Shown one piece after another: positions 30,039 to 38,770 of a DNA stretch of 64,000 nucleotides. Within the stretch, counting starts at the first letter, position 1; each line of letters begins with the position of its first letter. The stretch comes from a virus. The position numbers were made by a program, and so were the translations under genes. The stretch covers positions 1-64,000 of IMG/VR virus record IMGVR_UViG_3300021502_000037, one strand, 5' to 3'. Below the pieces are notes generated by a model, which worked only from the letters and a program-made list of their open reading frames with translations, was not told the DNA's origin and ran no database searches.

Positions 30039-32762
30039 ATGGCTGATAATACAACTATTTGGACACAAACTAATTTAGCTCAGTGGGCTGAAGATAGTAA
30101 TAGGGGCTCGTGGTATAAATACTTGCAGTCTTCTAAGTCATTACAGTTATCTATTAAAGGTAAAATGACCATTTCTTCTAATTTAAAAGGCTGTTTGACT
30201 GTAAGTAATATTGGAACATTAAATTTACAAGGGTATTTAAAACAAAATTTTAATAGCTTAATAAATTTAAATAGTAGAATAAAAATTTTTGAACATACTA
30301 ATATTAATTTGGTATCCGCAGTAAAAGGAAAAGTAGTAGATAATAAGGGCCTACAAAGTTTCATACGTAGTACTTCTCAAGAAAATATTAATTTATTGTC
30401 TTATATTAAGCAACAATTTCAATTCCAGAAGAATTTATTATTTGCAGTGAAAGGGAAAGCAATTAGCAGCGTAGATTTTGTTGAGGCAATAAAAGGAACA
30501 ACAATTGGGTCTATTAATATAATTGGTTTTACTAGAAGTGTAGTTGAGGAGTATATTAATTTATATGGATATACTAAACAAACATATAATTATTTTGAAG
30601 ATATAAGAAATATTATACGTGGAAAAGTAATAGAAGAACAATCAAATTTATTTAATTATATTAAAAGCCAAGTAATTTTATATAAAAATATAATTGGGTA
30701 TACAAAAGCAATAGAACCCTATTCAATAATAGAGATTAAAAATATTGTGAAGGGAATTGGGTATGGTTTTGAAGACATTAGAAATATTATTAAAGGATTT
30801 AAAAGAGATGTAAATTTTAATTTAAGTAGTTATTTGAAAATTTTTTTCCCCGCTGGTAATAAAAATTTATCTTTTTATCTTAAAACGACTATAATAGAGT
30901 ATAGTGATTTTAATATTTATTTACAAACCATACCTTATATGTTATTGACTATTAATATAAGAGGTATTTTTCCTACAAATTTACCAACTATAGATTTATC
31001 AGCTGAAATGCTCACAAATAATAATGCTAGATGGTTACCTGCTTATATTTCAGCATTTCAATATAAAGATCTTTCAATAAATCTTATATCCACATATATT
31101 TTTAATTTACCATCCTATCTTAATACTATACAACCTGTTAATATAGGTGTTTCTTTACATGGTTTTGCTAAACATGACTTGGGTATAGTGTTTAATACTG
31201 GTTTTTGGCCAGAACTTAATGCTAATATAGTATCTATACCACCAAAAAATTTGGGGGCAATAATAATTGGTTACTTGGGGATGTTGTATAAAAAAGATTT
31301 AGGTATTATGGTTGGTGGTGTTTTAAAGACTAATTTATTAGCATATTTAAAGCCTGTTTTACCCATTGATTTAAAAGTATTTTTAACGCCGAAAGGTAAA
31401 ATTTTTAATCTTGGAGCAGAGATAAAACCTAAAATTATTTTTATGAAGTCTGTAATTTATGTTGCACTTTTAGAACATATGGATTTAAATGCCATAATAA
31501 ATTATGGTTGTGAGTTTTCAACATATAGTAATCTTCCAGTTTATTTTAATACTTTATTTTTAAAAGAACTAACCGCTGTAATACAACCTAAATTAGCTAC
31601 GAATCAAGTTAATAATTTAAATTTTGTGATTAACTATAATGAATATATAGGAACAAATATATTTGATATAAATTATTTTATTGGAAGAAATAAAGATATT
31701 TATACTTCTATGAAAATAGAATTTGAAGGTTATAGTAATGTTATAAATATTGGGTATATAGAGTTAGATTTTGTTAAAACTTTTGCAAAAAATCTTAATT
31801 TAACATTAAATTGTATTTTATCTTCTATGGATTTATCAGCTAAAATACAACCTATATCTATTTTAGGGTATCAATATAACCCTTTAAATATTGATTTGAG
31901 TACTAGACGTATAATTATAGATATAAATAAAATACATGAGCAGTGGTATAGAGTAGTAGAATTATTTTTTAGCTCTGGGACAAAAGAAAATTATAACTTA
32001 AATTATGTTTATTTTGACGGTGTAAAAAAAGTTTTTAAAGAAGATAAAGATAGATATTGGACAGTGCTATTGGCGTCCCATTTACCAAATAAAGACGATT
32101 TATTACCACAAAAATTAGATATTAAAAAAAAATATTTAATAAAATTATCTGATTACTCTACAATAGACGAAGCAGTTAAATATTTAATTGATAGGGTTGC
32201 TATCCCTAGAAAATTAAATTTAAAAGGTATACTAAACGTAATTCAATTACCACAATTAAATTTATCTTGTAGTTTAATAAGTGATTTTAAATATAAATGG
32301 GCAAAAAATCTTAAGAATAGTATTATAGGTGATTATGTAGAAGTAACACTTCTCTCAAGTATAAAATCTGTGGTACAGACAATGAACGACTTATTAACCG
32401 CAACTAAAAGTATTCATCGAACATTTAGTAACTTACAAAATAGAATTGGGTATATGTCTGATACAAATGGGTTACAAGTAGCACTACTTGCTGGAGGGTC
32501 TGATGCAATTGAATTAAAAATGGCAACAAAACATTTATATAAATTCTCGACGGGCCTATTAACCACTTTAAATTATTATTATGGTAATTTAAGTATTGTG
32601 AATGCAATAAAAGGAACGTTGGCCGGTATGTATGATGTAAAGGTCACACTGTCGCCTATCGGTTATCTGGTACCAGAAAGTTTTAATTTGGTGTTTAATT
32701 TTACAGAGGGTAATTATGTAGAGCCAGAGCATAATAGTATTGAATTTAATTTTTATATTTAA
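30039..32762 (+). CDS. Long repetitive fibre-like protein
   Basis: The protein has 907 residues. The N-terminus (TTIWTQTNLAQWAEDSNRGSW) is followed by many degenerate repeats of about 20-25 residues containing patterns like INL.SYIK, IKNIVKGI, FEDIRNIIKGF and NLNLSSYLKIFF, rich in Ile, Asn, Leu, Tyr and Lys. The repeats suggest an elongated beta-structured shaft. No Cys-rich or enzymatic section is visible. The start is ATG 30039 behind TAGGAT. By position among adhesion-type genes it is likely a tail fibre or tape-like shaft; the highly repetitive character is visible, the function is inferred. Confidence 0.72.
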   Translation: MADNTTIWTQTNLAQWAEDSNRGSWYKYLQSSKSLQLSIKGKMTISSNLKGCLTVSNIGTLNLQGYLKQNFNSLINLNSRIKIFEHTNINLVSAVKGKVVDNKGLQSFIRSTSQENINLLSYIKQQFQFQKNLLFAVKGKAISSVDFVEAIKGTTIGSINIIGFTRSVVEEYINLYGYTKQTYNYFEDIRNIIRGKVIEEQSNLFNYIKSQVILYKNIIGYTKAIEPYSIIEIKNIVKGIGYGFEDIRNIIKGFKRDVNFNLSSYLKIFFPAGNKNLSFYLKTTIIEYSDFNIYLQTIPYMLLTINIRGIFPTNLPTIDLSAEMLTNNNARWLPAYISAFQYKDLSINLISTYIFNLPSYLNTIQPVNIGVSLHGFAKHDLGIVFNTGFWPELNANIVSIPPKNLGAIIIGYLGMLYKKDLGIMVGGVLKTNLLAYLKPVLPIDLKVFLTPKGKIFNLGAEIKPKIIFMKSVIYVALLEHMDLNAIINYGCEFSTYSNLPVYFNTLFLKELTAVIQPKLATNQVNNLNFVINYNEYIGTNIFDINYFIGRNKDIYTSMKIEFEGYSNVINIGYIELDFVKTFAKNLNLTLNCILSSMDLSAKIQPISILGYQYNPLNIDLSTRRIIIDINKIHEQWYRVVELFFSSGTKENYNLNYVYFDGVKKVFKEDKDRYWTVLLASHLPNKDDLLPQKLDIKKKYLIKLSDYSTIDEAVKYLIDRVAIPRKLNLKGILNVIQLPQLNLSCSLISDFKYKWAKNLKNSIIGDYVEVTLLSSIKSVVQTMNDLLTATKSIHRTFSNLQNRIGYMSDTNGLQVALLAGGSDAIELKMATKHLYKFSTGLLTTLNYYYGNLSIVNAIKGTLAGMYDVKVTLSPIGYLVPESFNLVFNFTEGNYVEPEHNSIEFNFYI

Positions 32763-32774
32763 AATAGGTGGTAT

Positions 32775-33686
32775 ATGGAAATTTTAAAGGTTGGAAATAA
32801 TAAAGAATATAGTACCGTACAGGCAGCAGTAACCGCAGCCGTGGATGACGATATAGTATTGATTTACCCAGGTAATTATGAGGAAGAGGTAGTAATTCAA
32901 AAAAGGGTACATTTACGTGGTAACACAAAAAACGTGTCCAACGGGGATGTGACAATAACCTCTGATAACTCAACACCGTTATCTATAAATTGTAATACAA
33001 CAACTACAGGTATAATATATATAGAAAATATAAAATTAATTACTGACTCGACTAGTTCTATTGATGGTTCGTTTAAGGTAGTATCTGCGGATGAGGCTTT
33101 GTATATAAAAGTAAATCGTTGTAGTTTACATGCTACCAATAATAGTGGGGATTCATCAAATATCTATATTGGAGACCCTGTATTTTGTGGTGGGGTGTCG
33201 GTTTCTTACTGTTATTTATATTCAAATAATTTTCATACAAAATATTTAGAAAATGTGAATGTATCATCGTTAATAAAAACAGAGTGTAATTATATATTAC
33301 AATCATATTACGGATGTCCTACCGTAGATGATACAGTATATACGCCTACATATGGATATGGAACAGATTATGGTTCTAATTTAATAACCCCTTATATGTA
33401 TTATTTTTCTGGTTATACAAAAAAGCTTGGAATTCCAGTTAGTAGAGTGGTAAAAGCTTTTACAGAAGATAAATATGAGTATTCGCCAGTTATGTCTGAA
33501 TCAAATTATACTTGTATAGCGGAAGAAACGTCAGTTACTGGTACGGGTTATTTTTATTTACAAACAACTTTTTCTGGTGCACACCAAATAATATGTGAAG
33601 ATGACAAGACTGGAGTAAAGTATAATGATTTAATATATTCAGATGTTTATCCTTCTACAGTATCTGGATTTACAGGATTACCATAA
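32775..33686 (+). CDS. Parallel beta-helix (pectin-lyase-like) tail spike protein
   Basis: The protein has 303 residues. It opens with VGNNKEYSTVQAAVTAAVDDDIVLIYPGNYEEEVVIQKRVHLRG, which is the classic start of right-handed parallel beta-helix proteins of the pectinesterase/pectin-lyase type. Rungs of the helix continue to about residue 200 (IIYIENIKL, LYIKVNRCSLHAT, VSVSYCYLYSN). In phages this fold builds spikes that bind or cut polysaccharide. No obvious catalytic triad can be assigned. It is the last gene of the structural run: 88 noncoding bases with a promoter follow. Confidence 0.8.
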   Translation: MEILKVGNNKEYSTVQAAVTAAVDDDIVLIYPGNYEEEVVIQKRVHLRGNTKNVSNGDVTITSDNSTPLSINCNTTTTGIIYIENIKLITDSTSSIDGSFKVVSADEALYIKVNRCSLHATNNSGDSSNIYIGDPVFCGGVSVSYCYLYSNNFHTKYLENVNVSSLIKTECNYILQSYYGCPTVDDTVYTPTYGYGTDYGSNLITPYMYYFSGYTKKLGIPVSRVVKAFTEDKYEYSPVMSESNYTCIAEETSVTGTGYFYLQTTFSGAHQIICEDDKTGVKYNDLIYSDVYPSTVSGFTGLP

Positions 33687-33704
33687 ATTTTTAATAATTA
33701 ATAC

Positions 33705-33732
33705 TTGACAAATATTTATACTGTATTACTAT
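33705..33732 (+). promoter_or_regulatory. Promoter for the replication module
   Basis: TTGACA at 33705-33710 and TACTAT at 33727-33732 are separated by 16 bases. The gap of 88 bases between the last tail gene and the sliding clamp holds this promoter and a ribosome site (GAGAGGA) 10 or so bases before ATG 33775. It is the first promoter-like element after more than 33 kb of tightly packed structural genes. Confidence 0.7.
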
Positions 33733-33774
33733 GTATATATTAGCAATTAATAATTATAAAGAGAGGAAAAATTT

Positions 33775-34902
33775 ATGGAATTTACAATTAATATTTTAGA
33801 ATTACAAAAAGCCATGAAAATTGTAGGAGTAGCAGCAAATATAAATGCTGTAGATTTGTCAGGTAAGATACATATATTCGCAAAAAAAGACATAATAATT
33901 TTTAGTGTAGTAGGTTACAATTTATCTGTAACTTACACAGTTTCGGAATGCGATGTTATTGTAGAAGGAGAGGTTCTAGTAGAATACAATAAAATAAAAC
34001 CTTTTGTAACATCGTTCAAACCTTGGGATGGTAAGATAGGAGTTAAAGAATTTAAATTTATTTTAAATGATGTATTTATAGTTAAAGTTAAGAATATTCA
34101 TAAGGATGGTACATTTTCTGCAGGCGTAGTGAAATTACCGCATTATGCCCCACAAAAACCTATAGGAGATACAGTCATAGTATCCCCAACATTTACTTTA
34201 GATGCTGCCGATTTTATAACTGCTACAAATAAAGTTTTATACGCAGTTAACCCGTTAGAATTTAATATAAAGATTATAAGTGGTATGAACATTGTATTCT
34301 CTGACGATACAGTAAGTTTTGTTGGGACTGACGGCAGGTCTTTATCTGAGTACATAGTTAAAAATGATGGCGGGCTAAAAGAAGGTAACTTTGTTGTTAA
34401 ATATGATTTTATAATGGGTATACGTAGAATAGTTAGTACAGACTCTAAAATTTTTTGGAAGGTTTCTAATAATAAAATACAAGTATTTTTTGATAATATT
34501 TTCTTTTCAGGTAGTAGAATTATAAGTGGGGAGTATCCTCCATATAGAGACATGTTTTCACAATATGAAAATGAAATACTATTAGATAAACAAATTATAA
34601 TGGATAGTTTATTACCATTTAAAGATCTATTAGAGTCAGAAGATAATAATAGACTTACTTTTTCTATACATGGAGATACAGTATATTTTAAAAATCCAGC
34701 GTTAGAATTTGAAACTAAACAGGATATAAAAGATGTCGAATTAATTATAGATATTGATGGTAGTTTATTAGTTAAAGCTATAGAACATATAAAATCTGAA
34801 AAGATCAAAATGTATTATTCTGATTCTGATGGAATTCTTATTTTTGATGAAGAAGAAGGAAGTAACCAAAAAGCCCTTATAACTCCGCTTAAATTTAGAT
34901 AG
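33775..34902 (+). CDS. dnaN: DNA polymerase sliding clamp (beta clamp)
   Basis: At 375 residues the protein matches the usual beta-clamp length. Landmarks: FVGTDGRSLSEYIV (compare ATDGHRLA in the middle domain), ISGEYPPYRDMF (compare GKYPDYRRVIP at the start of the third domain) and the C-terminus ALITPLKFR (compare YVVMPMRL). In bacteria this ring tethers the polymerase to DNA. A phage-encoded bacterial-type clamp implies a phage or host C-family or clamp-dependent polymerase. It has its own promoter and leads the recombination genes. No clamp loader or polymerase gene is seen in the window. Confidence 0.88.
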   Translation: MEFTINILELQKAMKIVGVAANINAVDLSGKIHIFAKKDIIIFSVVGYNLSVTYTVSECDVIVEGEVLVEYNKIKPFVTSFKPWDGKIGVKEFKFILNDVFIVKVKNIHKDGTFSAGVVKLPHYAPQKPIGDTVIVSPTFTLDAADFITATNKVLYAVNPLEFNIKIISGMNIVFSDDTVSFVGTDGRSLSEYIVKNDGGLKEGNFVVKYDFIMGIRRIVSTDSKIFWKVSNNKIQVFFDNIFFSGSRIISGEYPPYRDMFSQYENEILLDKQIIMDSLLPFKDLLESEDNNRLTFSIHGDTVYFKNPALEFETKQDIKDVELIIDIDGSLLVKAIEHIKSEKIKMYYSDSDGILIFDEEEGSNQKALITPLKFR

Positions 34903-34906
34903 TACT

Positions 34907-35527
34907 GTGGGTAAAGACATGGACATTGGTACTTTTATAGACAAATTTAATAGTTTATTACTGGAAAGTAAAACGAATAATATATTTGGAAAAGATTATT
35001 TGTATGATAATTTGGATAAAGTTTGTGTAGATTATTTAAGATATCGTGGGTATATCGTTCCGAATAAAATTTCTTATACTTCTAATATAACAAAAATGGA
35101 TCAATTAATAGATATATTTTATTTGAATTTATATAAATATCATCCAGACTATATTAAGCTGTATAAAGATAAAATTAAAGATAGGCAAGCTGTTTCAGCT
35201 TTTGTTAAGAGTAGACAAACAGCCTCTGAAACATCTAGAAAAGAAGCTTTAAATGAATGTGCGGATATTATATATAAATTTTTTGAATACGAGAGTGATA
35301 TAGGGTTTTCAGGAACTGTAAGTTTATCAATTTTTTCTGTAGTAAAGTTAAAATGGGTAGTAGAAAAGGTTTTGGATCTTATAAATAATAAGAGACAAGA
35401 AGATAAAGACAAGGAATTAAAAATAAAAATAGATAAAATGACTAATGATAACAAACATGAAAATGTTGGAATAGGTAATTTAGATACTATTTTAAATAGT
35501 ATAATAGGGGGTGCCGATGTCGAGTAA
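34907..35527 (+). CDS. Hypothetical protein of the clamp-RecA operon
   Basis: The protein has up to 206 residues. The start could be GTG 34907 or ATG 34919; neither has a strong ribosome site. The sequence is largely helical and charged (DKDKELKIKIDKMTNDNKHENVG near the C-terminus), with a SAFVKSRQTASETSRKEALNECADII helix in the middle. It lies between the clamp and recA and overlaps recA, so a replication or recombination accessory role is likely by position. No family is recognised. Confidence 0.7.
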   Translation: MGKDMDIGTFIDKFNSLLLESKTNNIFGKDYLYDNLDKVCVDYLRYRGYIVPNKISYTSNITKMDQLIDIFYLNLYKYHPDYIKLYKDKIKDRQAVSAFVKSRQTASETSRKEALNECADIIYKFFEYESDIGFSGTVSLSIFSVVKLKWVVEKVLDLINNKRQEDKDKELKIKIDKMTNDNKHENVGIGNLDTILNSIIGGADVE

Positions 35528-36605
35528 ACAAAAAAAAGAACCTAGAAAGAAGATAGATATAAATAATGATAATAAAGAAGCACAATTGGAACTTATAAAA
35601 AAAGCTATAGTTAAAAAGTATGGCAACGTTATGAGTAAGTTGAGTGACTATAATGATATATTGATTCAGACTATTTCTTCTGGATGTATAGGATTAGATT
35701 TAGCTATGGGGAGAGGTGGTTTTGCTCGTGGTAGGATTTATGAAGTTTATGGCCCTAATAGTAGTGGTAAAACTACCTTGGCATTAAATGCTGTAATACA
35801 GGCTCAGAAGCGTGGATTAAAGGCGTGTTTTATAGACGCAGAGCATTCAGCAGATAGAGAATTGTTTAAGAACTATGGGGTTGATATAGAAGCTTTAGAT
35901 ATAATTCAAGGTTATGATGGAGAAGCTAATCTAGATATTTTAGAGAAACTTGTGCGAACAGGGGCTTATGACATAGCAGTTGTTGATAGTGTTAGCGCTT
36001 TAATACCGAGGAGTGAAGCTGAAGCAGATATAGATAAGGAGTTTATGGGTCTTCATGCTAGATTAATGAGTAAAGCTCTACGGAGGTTGGCACCTCTTGC
36101 TGATGAAGTTAATTGTTTAATTATATTTATAAATCAATTAAGAATGAAGATTGGGAGTTATGGGGATCCAACCACAACAACTGGTGGGGAGGCTCTAGGT
36201 TTTTATTCTAGTGGTAGGATATTCGTAAGGGGGCCAGAAGCTAAAGCAAGAAGGATTGTGGACTCAGTAACTGGAGATGTAATTGGACATACTACAGAAT
36301 TTGAAATGATAAAAAATAAATTGTCTTCGCCGTTTAAAAAGGCTACTGTAAATTTAATTTATGGTAATGGGTATGATCTATATACTGAACTAGTAGATTT
36401 AGCAGTTAGTGTTGGGATAATAGATAAAGCCGGTTCATGGTATAAATATAATGGTGAGTCTATAGGGCAGGGCTCTATTGGTGTTGTAAAGTACTTAAAA
36501 GAATATCAAGATATTCACGGTGAAATTAGAAAAAAAGTATTGGAGCTTTTAGGTATTGATAAGATTTATAATGAACAAGTAGATAGTTTAGAAGAAACTA
36601 ATTGA
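35517..36605 (+). CDS. recA: RecA recombinase
   Basis: ATG 35517 is preferred over GTG 35511 because AGGGGG sits at the right distance. The 362-residue protein has Walker A GPNSSGKT (about 79-86), Walker B DIAVVDSVSALIP, and the RecA DNA-binding loop region with FINQLRMKIG and GDPTTTTGGEALGFYSSGR. It is therefore of bacterial RecA type rather than T4 UvsX type. It forms filaments on single-stranded DNA for strand exchange and repair. Such a recombinase also helps homing endonucleases, of which this genome has many, to be copied by repair of their cuts. It overlaps its neighbours on both sides, so it is co-translated. Confidence 0.95.
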   Translation: MSSKQKKEPRKKIDINNDNKEAQLELIKKAIVKKYGNVMSKLSDYNDILIQTISSGCIGLDLAMGRGGFARGRIYEVYGPNSSGKTTLALNAVIQAQKRGLKACFIDAEHSADRELFKNYGVDIEALDIIQGYDGEANLDILEKLVRTGAYDIAVVDSVSALIPRSEAEADIDKEFMGLHARLMSKALRRLAPLADEVNCLIIFINQLRMKIGSYGDPTTTTGGEALGFYSSGRIFVRGPEAKARRIVDSVTGDVIGHTTEFEMIKNKLSSPFKKATVNLIYGNGYDLYTELVDLAVSVGIIDKAGSWYKYNGESIGQGSIGVVKYLKEYQDIHGEIRKKVLELLGIDKIYNEQVDSLEETN

Positions 36606-36958
36606 GTTTAATATCTGAAAATATTTATGATACTGTACGTAAAATTTTGCCGGGGTTAAGAATAACAAAAGAATACTATGTTAAATTTAAGAATAAAAAA
36701 TTATTTTTTGATTTTTATATAGCAGATTTAAGTCTTTTAGTAGAAGTACAGGGTATACAACATGTAGAATTTGTAAAACATTTTCATGGGAATAAAGAAA
36801 AGTTTTTAGAACAAAGATATAGAGATAATTTAAAAATAGAATATACAGAAAACAGTAACAAATCTTTGGTTAGATTTTATTACGATGAAATTATAACCGA
36901 AGACTTGGTAATGCTAAAATTTAATAAAGTATTTGACAAAGGTGGGTTTTATGAGTGA
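36602..36958 (+). CDS. Small PD-(D/E)XK-like nuclease
   Basis: The protein has 118 residues, starting at TTG 36602 overlapping the recA stop. The core FFDFYIADLSLLVEVQGIQHVEF fits the D...E-x-Q variant of the PD-(D/E)XK/Vsr-like fold found in small phage nucleases. The usual Lys is replaced by Gln, which is known in some active members. It could process recombination intermediates beside RecA. The weak start codon and missing ribosome site suggest low expression or coupling. Confidence 0.65.
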   Translation: MSLISENIYDTVRKILPGLRITKEYYVKFKNKKLFFDFYIADLSLLVEVQGIQHVEFVKHFHGNKEKFLEQRYRDNLKIEYTENSNKSLVRFYYDEIITEDLVMLKFNKVFDKGGFYE

Positions 36959-37241
36959 GATTTTGATTTCAACTACTAATGACTCCTTAAGGTATAAAAA
37001 AGATTGTAAAGATTTTGAATGTTTAAAAGATGGAACCTTAACTGGAGATGAGAGGTATTGTGAAAAAAGTCATAGATGTCAACAACGTGGTTTTAGAAAT
37101 GGTAAATCTGTTGGTATGTTGCTTGGTATATTAATAATTAAAGATATAGTTACTGGGGAAGTTATAGAGCATTTACCTTTTTGTACTGGTATACATGACT
37201 TAAGAACTATAGATAAAAAATTTACTGATTCAATAATATAA
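36951..37241 (+). CDS. Small Cys-containing hypothetical protein
   Basis: The ATG at 36951 follows AAAGGTGGG and is preferred over an upstream TTG. The product has 96 residues with four Cys in the first 45 (CKDFEC ... YCEKSHRC), possibly a zinc site, then a short hydrophobic stretch (VGMLLGILIIKDIV) that looks like a beta-rich core rather than a membrane anchor. It overlaps the preceding nuclease gene by eight bases. No family is recognised. Confidence 0.65.
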   Translation: MSEILISTTNDSLRYKKDCKDFECLKDGTLTGDERYCEKSHRCQQRGFRNGKSVGMLLGILIIKDIVTGEVIEHLPFCTGIHDLRTIDKKFTDSII

Positions 37242-37256
37242 TTGGAGATTTTATAA

Positions 37257-37718
37257 ATGGATAATGATGTGTTGTTATTTCGATATGTAAAACCAAACAC
37301 AGGTTTGATTGAAGAGGCCATGTCTTATGATGTTAGAAAGCTAGAACAAACAACCGGAGAAGTATTAAGTAAGTATGCTTTAGTTTTATCGCAATATAAT
37401 GTATTTTTTACTTCGGAACGGAATAAAATAAAGGTAACAATTCATAAAGCAAAAAGGTTACTAGATGGTATAATCAATACCATTTTAACAAAGGAAGATG
37501 TAAAAAAGCATGGTACAAAAACTGCAGCAGTCAATTATATTGTAAGTAGCAGTGCAAAATACAATGGGATTAGCGAGGACATTAATGCAGCCAATGAAGA
37601 GTTACTTTATATAGAAGGTATAGATAAAACAGTATCTGATTTGGTTGCTACTATAAAAAGAGAGTTGACTAGAAGAGAAAATGAGTTGCATGCTACAAGG
37701 TTTGAAAGAAAAATTTAA
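37257..37718 (+). CDS. Hypothetical helical protein near RecA
   Basis: The protein has 153 residues behind TTGGAGA. It is strongly helical (EEAMSYDVRKLEQTTGEVLSKY; LVATIKRELTRRENELHATRF) and has no Cys clusters. Helical proteins of this size downstream of phage RecA are often annotated as recombination or DNA-metabolism accessory proteins, but I recognise no diagnostic motif. It is the last gene of the clamp-RecA operon before a new promoter. Confidence 0.7.
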   Translation: MDNDVLLFRYVKPNTGLIEEAMSYDVRKLEQTTGEVLSKYALVLSQYNVFFTSERNKIKVTIHKAKRLLDGIINTILTKEDVKKHGTKTAAVNYIVSSSAKYNGISEDINAANEELLYIEGIDKTVSDLVATIKRELTRRENELHATRFERKI

Positions 37719-37726
37719 AGAAATAC

Positions 37727-37754
37727 TTGACAAAGTTGTTTAGATGATTATATT
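37727..37754 (+). promoter_or_regulatory. Promoter, TTGACA-N16-TATATT
   Basis: TTGACA 37727-37732, TATATT 37749-37754. The bases around it (TTTAGATGATTATATTTATA) recur almost unchanged at 40081 and 51078, so it belongs to a family of related promoters in this genome. It drives the gene at 37825. The leader between holds a weak hairpin (ATAGTT near 37775, AACTAT near 37794). Confidence 0.75.
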
Positions 37755-37824
37755 TATATAAAATTAATAGTATAATAGTTTAGCGGTTTATCAACTATAA
37801 CTTGTGATTATCGGAAAGGAAATT

Positions 37825-38766
37825 ATGACAGAAAACGATATTAAAAATTTGGCAGAAATAAAAGAGTTTTTAGAAGAAAACAACATTGAATACAGCACTG
37901 AGTTGGGTAATTTTTGTTTGTTTTATGATAGAGAACCTGAAAAAAGAAGATACGAAATCGAGTATGTGTCCTCATTAGATTTTCCTATAGAGTACCCTAA
38001 ATATGATATAGAGGGTGTTAATAAAGATTATTTTTTTAATAAATCTGTAGAGGCAGAAGAAAATAATTCATTCAAGATGTGGATTAAAGATTTTGAATGG
38101 GCTGATGACAGAAAAAGACCAATACTGAAGTCACAAATACTACATGCTTATGGGGTCACACCTAACAAATTCTACGCACGTGAGTGTGTTGTGAAAGAAG
38201 TTAGTACAAAAGAAGGAAGGGCTTTTGAGGTTGAAAATTGTTTTTATGGGAAAAGAGGGGCATCTCTTAGCTTGGGGTTGTATTTGAAAAAGGATAAGAA
38301 CGGTTTGAAGAAGGATACGTTGTTGATGCTTTATACGTTTGGAAAAAATTTTTTTGGCGGAAAAAAAGCAGAAAATATATTAGAGGTACTTCGAGTTGGG
38401 ACACTGAAAAAATCTTACGTTACAGGCGGGGCCTCTAAATTGCTTAAATATTTTGTGAAGAATTATGAAACGATTCAGATTGGTAAGCATGAAGTAAAGG
38501 TTGAGATTCTTAAATTTTATAGCGATTATGATCATAATCTGGGGTCTAGTATGGATGGAGTAGGTTTTAAATTCCATAGTTACTCAAAGGGAGGGTTCAT
38601 GAATCTATGGCTGAAGTCTATGACGGCTAAGCATCGTCAGCCGATGAAACATAAGTGGGTTATGGAACAGATAAAAATAGGGAAATGTAGGAGTATTCCT
38701 AATGCAGGAGTTAAAACATTCCTACTTGATGTTACAACTTATAAAAAAGAAGTTGGGATAGTTTAA
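37825..38766 (+). CDS. Stand-alone homing-endonuclease-associated C-terminal domain protein
   Basis: The ATG at 37825 follows GGAAAGGA and is preferred over GTG 37804. The protein has 313 residues. Residues about 115-290 (FYARECVVKEVSTKEGRAF ... LSLGLYL ... TGGASKLLKYFV) match the domain found at the C-terminus of the homing endonucleases at 38771 and 54823 (YAKNLMVKEVKPSESRVF ... GLYF). That domain is common in phage homing proteins and looks acetyltransferase-like; its function is unknown. Here no nuclease is attached. The N-terminal 110 residues are unique. It may be a degenerated homing protein, a helper for its neighbour, or a domesticated factor. It has its own promoter. Confidence 0.7.
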   Translation: MTENDIKNLAEIKEFLEENNIEYSTELGNFCLFYDREPEKRRYEIEYVSSLDFPIEYPKYDIEGVNKDYFFNKSVEAEENNSFKMWIKDFEWADDRKRPILKSQILHAYGVTPNKFYARECVVKEVSTKEGRAFEVENCFYGKRGASLSLGLYLKKDKNGLKKDTLLMLYTFGKNFFGGKKAENILEVLRVGTLKKSYVTGGASKLLKYFVKNYETIQIGKHEVKVEILKFYSDYDHNLGSSMDGVGFKFHSYSKGGFMNLWLKSMTAKHRQPMKHKWVMEQIKIGKCRSIPNAGVKTFLLDVTTYKKEVGIV

Positions 38767-38770
38767 AATA

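Noticed and set aside
34143-34808. Minus-strand open frame of 221 codons
   Set aside because: It is the antisense of the clear sliding clamp gene, and its composition is what the reverse strand of that gene would give.
36933-36951. TTG start of the small Cys protein
   Set aside because: ATG 36951 has AAAGGTGGG at proper distance, while the TTG has no ribosome site.
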